Assembly (NCBI GenBank): GCA_903921205.1
Contig: CAIXPF010000203.1
Location: forward strand, 1-44,834
Length of the DNA stretch: 44,834 nucleotides
Source: an uncultured Acidimicrobiia bacterium
Lineage (GTDB): Bacteria; Actinomycetota; Acidimicrobiia; Acidimicrobiales; CAIXPF01
Reading direction: 5' to 3'
Both the position numbers and the translations under genes were made by a program. The notes below the pieces were generated by a model. That model did not search any database. It was given only the letters and a program-made list of their open reading frames with translations, and was not told the DNA's origin. Of the stretch, positions 43,292 through 44,834 are shown in pieces; within the stretch, counting starts at the first letter, position 1; each line of letters opens with the position of its first letter.

Positions 43292-43328
43292 CCACGCAAT
43301 CTACGCACTCAGGCCGTAGGCTCGACAG
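43292..43328. promoter_or_regulatory. Divergent pair of leaderless promoters
   Basis: In the 37 bases between two divergent GTG starts, TAGATT (minus strand, 43303-43298) and TAGGCT (plus strand, 43317-43322) each end exactly six bases before their start codon. No ribosome site fits on either side. The two -10 boxes are so close that transcription in opposite directions probably competes. Confidence 0.5.
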
Positions 43329-43763
43329 GTGCCCCTCGTCGAAGACCCCCGGCGTCGGCGGTTCCTCAGCCGGCTGTGGATCGCCGGGGCCGTGCTGTAC
43401 GGCGTTGCGCGGGTCGCCCTGGTGTGGCAGTTCCTCAGCGGGTACGGGGTGAACCCCCATCGCTTCGCCGTGGTCGAGCTCGCCTCGTCGGTCTGTTACG
43501 GCTGGGCCAGCGCCAGGCTGGTGAGCGCGGTGGGCGACCGGAACTGGCCTGCGATCGGCCGCCTCGCCCCGTTCGCCATGGCGGCCTATCTGGCACCGGA
43601 CCTGTACGTGTTCGCCACGATCGGCCGGGTTCCCGGAGGGGTCCTCGCGAGCCTGGTCACCATCTTCTGCGCCACAGCGGCCTTCGGCACGATCGCACTG
43701 GTGCGTCAGGTCCGCGAGGCCCGGCGCGCCGCCGAGGCAGCGCTCGAGCCCGCACTCGCCTGA
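43329..43763 (+). CDS. Small multi-pass membrane protein of unknown function
   Basis: 144 residues with four likely helices (about 15-37, 44-64, 80-100 and 102-123) and a short charged, Ala-rich C-terminal tail (REARRAAEAALEPALA). No recognised motif. It is divergent from the Pcs-like gene with overlapping promoter regions, so a role in lipid or membrane metabolism is possible but not shown. Confidence 0.6.
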   Translation: MPLVEDPRRRRFLSRLWIAGAVLYGVARVALVWQFLSGYGVNPHRFAVVELASSVCYGWASARLVSAVGDRNWPAIGRLAPFAMAAYLAPDLYVFATIGRVPGGVLASLVTIFCATAAFGTIALVRQVREARRAAEAALEPALA

Positions 43764-43801
43764 CCCGCTGCCGGGCCCGCCCGTCAGCTCAGCCCGTCCG
43801 C

Positions 43802-44554
43802 TCAGGCCGGGGGCGCCACGCTGAGGCCCTTGACGCCGTGCTTGGCGATCAGCTCGGCCACGAAGCCGCTCGCCTTGGCGTCCTCGACGAACGCGGTGAG
43901 ATAGGCGAAGCCCGCCTCGTTGCGACCGCGGGGCGTTCCCATGGCCTGCTGGACGGCGGTGAACTTGTCCTCGAGCAGACGCGCCCCGGGCAGGCGCTCG
44001 AGGTCGGTGATCAACCGCGGCCGCAGGCCGGCGAGGGCGTCGCACTTCTGCTCGACGAAGGTGTCGAAGGACTCGTCGAGCCCTTTCACCTGCACCAGCT
44101 CGGCGTTGCGGATGTTGCGGACCAGCCAGAGGTCGTAGGCGCTGCGGGCGGCGCTGACGATGCGCATGCCGGGCTGGTCGACGTCTGCGGCCGTGCGCAC
44201 CGACGAACCCGCCGGCACGATGTAGGTCGCCTCGATCTCACAGTACGCCGCGGTGAAGGCGATGCTCTCGGCCCGGGCGGGCTCGGCACCGATGTTGCCG
44301 ATGTCCCAGGCCCCCGAAGGGGCGTCGTCGGCGAGGTCGCCGGGGGTCTTGTAGCGCAGCAGCTCGATACCCACACCGAGCCGACGGGCCAACTCGCGGG
44401 CCATGTCGGGCGACACACCCTCGGGGTTGCCGTCCGCGCCACGACCGGTGACGAGCAGGAAGTTGCTCAGGTTGATGGCGGCGCGCAACGTACCGGTCGG
44501 GGCCAGCGCGGCGATGGCCTCGGGCGACGGGTCGGGCAGGGAGCTGACGGCCAT
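43802..44554 (-). CDS. Family 3 solute-binding-like protein without signal peptide
   Basis: 250 residues with the fold of amino-acid-type periplasmic binding proteins: TGTLRAAINLSNFLLVTG, PEGVSPDMARELARRLGV, WDIGNIGAEPARAESIAFTAAYC, IEATYIVPAGSSVRT and VQQAMGTPRGRNEAGFAYL. The N terminus (MAVSSLPDPSPEAIAALAP) has no hydrophobic signal or lipobox, and no permease or ATPase gene is adjacent. Related signal-less proteins are known in other bacteria. It could be a cytoplasmic ligand-binding protein or an enzyme-like relative such as a cyclohexadienyl dehydratase type, but I see no catalytic motif to support that. Confidence 0.8.
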   Translation of the reverse strand: MAVSSLPDPSPEAIAALAPTGTLRAAINLSNFLLVTGRGADGNPEGVSPDMARELARRLGVGIELLRYKTPGDLADDAPSGAWDIGNIGAEPARAESIAFTAAYCEIEATYIVPAGSSVRTAADVDQPGMRIVSAARSAYDLWLVRNIRNAELVQVKGLDESFDTFVEQKCDALAGLRPRLITDLERLPGARLLEDKFTAVQQAMGTPRGRNEAGFAYLTAFVEDAKASGFVAELIAKHGVKGLSVAPPA

Positions 44555-44618
44555 GGTGTTCCGCTTTCGACGACGGGGATCGGACGGGTCTCACCGTAGC
44601 TGGGGTGAGTGGGTCGTC

Positions 44619-44640
44619 GTTCCCGGACAGCTCCGGGAAC
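44619..44640. terminator. Stem-loop downstream of the partial hydratase gene
   Basis: GTTCCCGGA, loop CAGC, TCCGGGAAC: nine perfect pairs, 98 bases after the stop of the minus-strand hydratase and 65 bases before the ATG of the solute-binding gene. No T-run. Confidence 0.5.
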
Positions 44641-44737
44641 CGGCGCTCGGGCAAGGCGGACCGACCGGGAAAGGCGGCCACCCTCGATCCCGGTTCGGTT
44701 CCGATCGTTCCGACGCTATCCCGAGCGGGACGAGCGC

Positions 44738-44834
44738 TCAGCGGCCGGTGAAGCGGGGTTGACGCTTCTCGAGGAACGCCGCACGGCCCTCGGTGAAGTC
44801 CTCGGTCTGCCTGGCCAGGTGCAGGGCGAGTCCC
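44738..44834 (-). CDS. Enoyl-CoA hydratase/isomerase family, 3' end only
   Basis: The last 32 codons of a gene that continues past the right edge. The reverse-strand reading ends GRAAFLEKRQPRFTGR and stop, the usual C terminus of crotonase-fold enzymes, where a FxEGxxAFxEKRxPxF segment forms the last helix. Catalytic residues are outside the window. Confidence 0.85.
   Translation of the reverse strand, partial: GLALHLARQTEDFTEGRAAFLEKRQPRFTGR

Overview
This window is a GC-rich (about 70% by eye) chromosomal segment from an actinobacterium. I infer Actinomycetota, most likely class Acidimicrobiia. The reasons are the GC content, frequent GTG starts, many genes with no Shine-Dalgarno sequence but a TANNNT box 6-8 bases before the start codon (the leaderless pattern), a BldD-type regulator, and an actinobacterial Tad pilus cluster beside housekeeping genes. 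There is no phage, plasmid, transposase, integrase or CRISPR array.

Layout. 1-2000: two RDD-family membrane proteins that share a tryptophan-rich C-terminal module. 2000-7275, minus strand: a tightly overlapping operon running phoH, ybeY, a CBS/CorC membrane protein, era, uppS, recO (RNA maturation, ribosome assembly, cell-wall lipid carrier, recombination). 7336-8186: an unknown protein converging on a small BldC/excisionase-like DNA-binding protein. 8266-17906, plus strand: a compact Tad (type IVc) pilus locus with CpaB, CpaE/TadZ, TadA, TadB, TadC, a small pilin-like protein, three TadE/TadG-like pseudopilins, a membrane-anchored pseudokinase and a LysM membrane protein. 17950-19644, minus: two paralogous secreted proteins with threonine-rich tails and a shared 38-bp upstream element. 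19977-20504, minus: a BldD orthologue with a complete c-di-GMP-binding signature and a near-consensus BldD box over its own promoter.

20604-23465, minus: hrcA-dnaJ-rsmE. Then lepA (minus) diverges from rpsT (plus). comEA-comEC-holA (minus) follows, then a thioredoxin/TPR protein (minus) divergent from a PAC2-family protein (plus). Next are a stand-alone fatty acyl-AMP-ligase-like enzyme (minus), leuS (plus), an unusual AAA/DUF4143-like ATPase (minus), an enoyl-CoA hydratase (plus) and a proline-rich DUF4190-like membrane protein (minus). tRNA-Ala(GGC) precedes a membrane GGDEF-EAL protein (plus) with a sigma28/WhiG-like promoter. The right end holds a phosphatidylcholine-synthase-like enzyme (minus), a small membrane protein (plus), a solute-binding protein with no signal peptide (minus) and the 3' end of an enoyl-CoA hydratase.

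How it fits together. Much of the accessory content concerns the cell surface: Tad pilus, pseudokinase/LysM module and secreted Thr-rich proteins. The window also carries parts of a c-di-GMP circuit, namely BldD as a receptor and an EAL protein as a probable hydrolase. A c-di-GMP/BldD-controlled surface programme is an inference from proximity. The directly visible support is the BldD ligand motif, the BldD-like box at bldD, the shared element at the secreted pair, and direct repeats beside the BldC-like gene. No prepilin peptidase (TadV/CpaA) is visible here, so the pilus system must be completed elsewhere.
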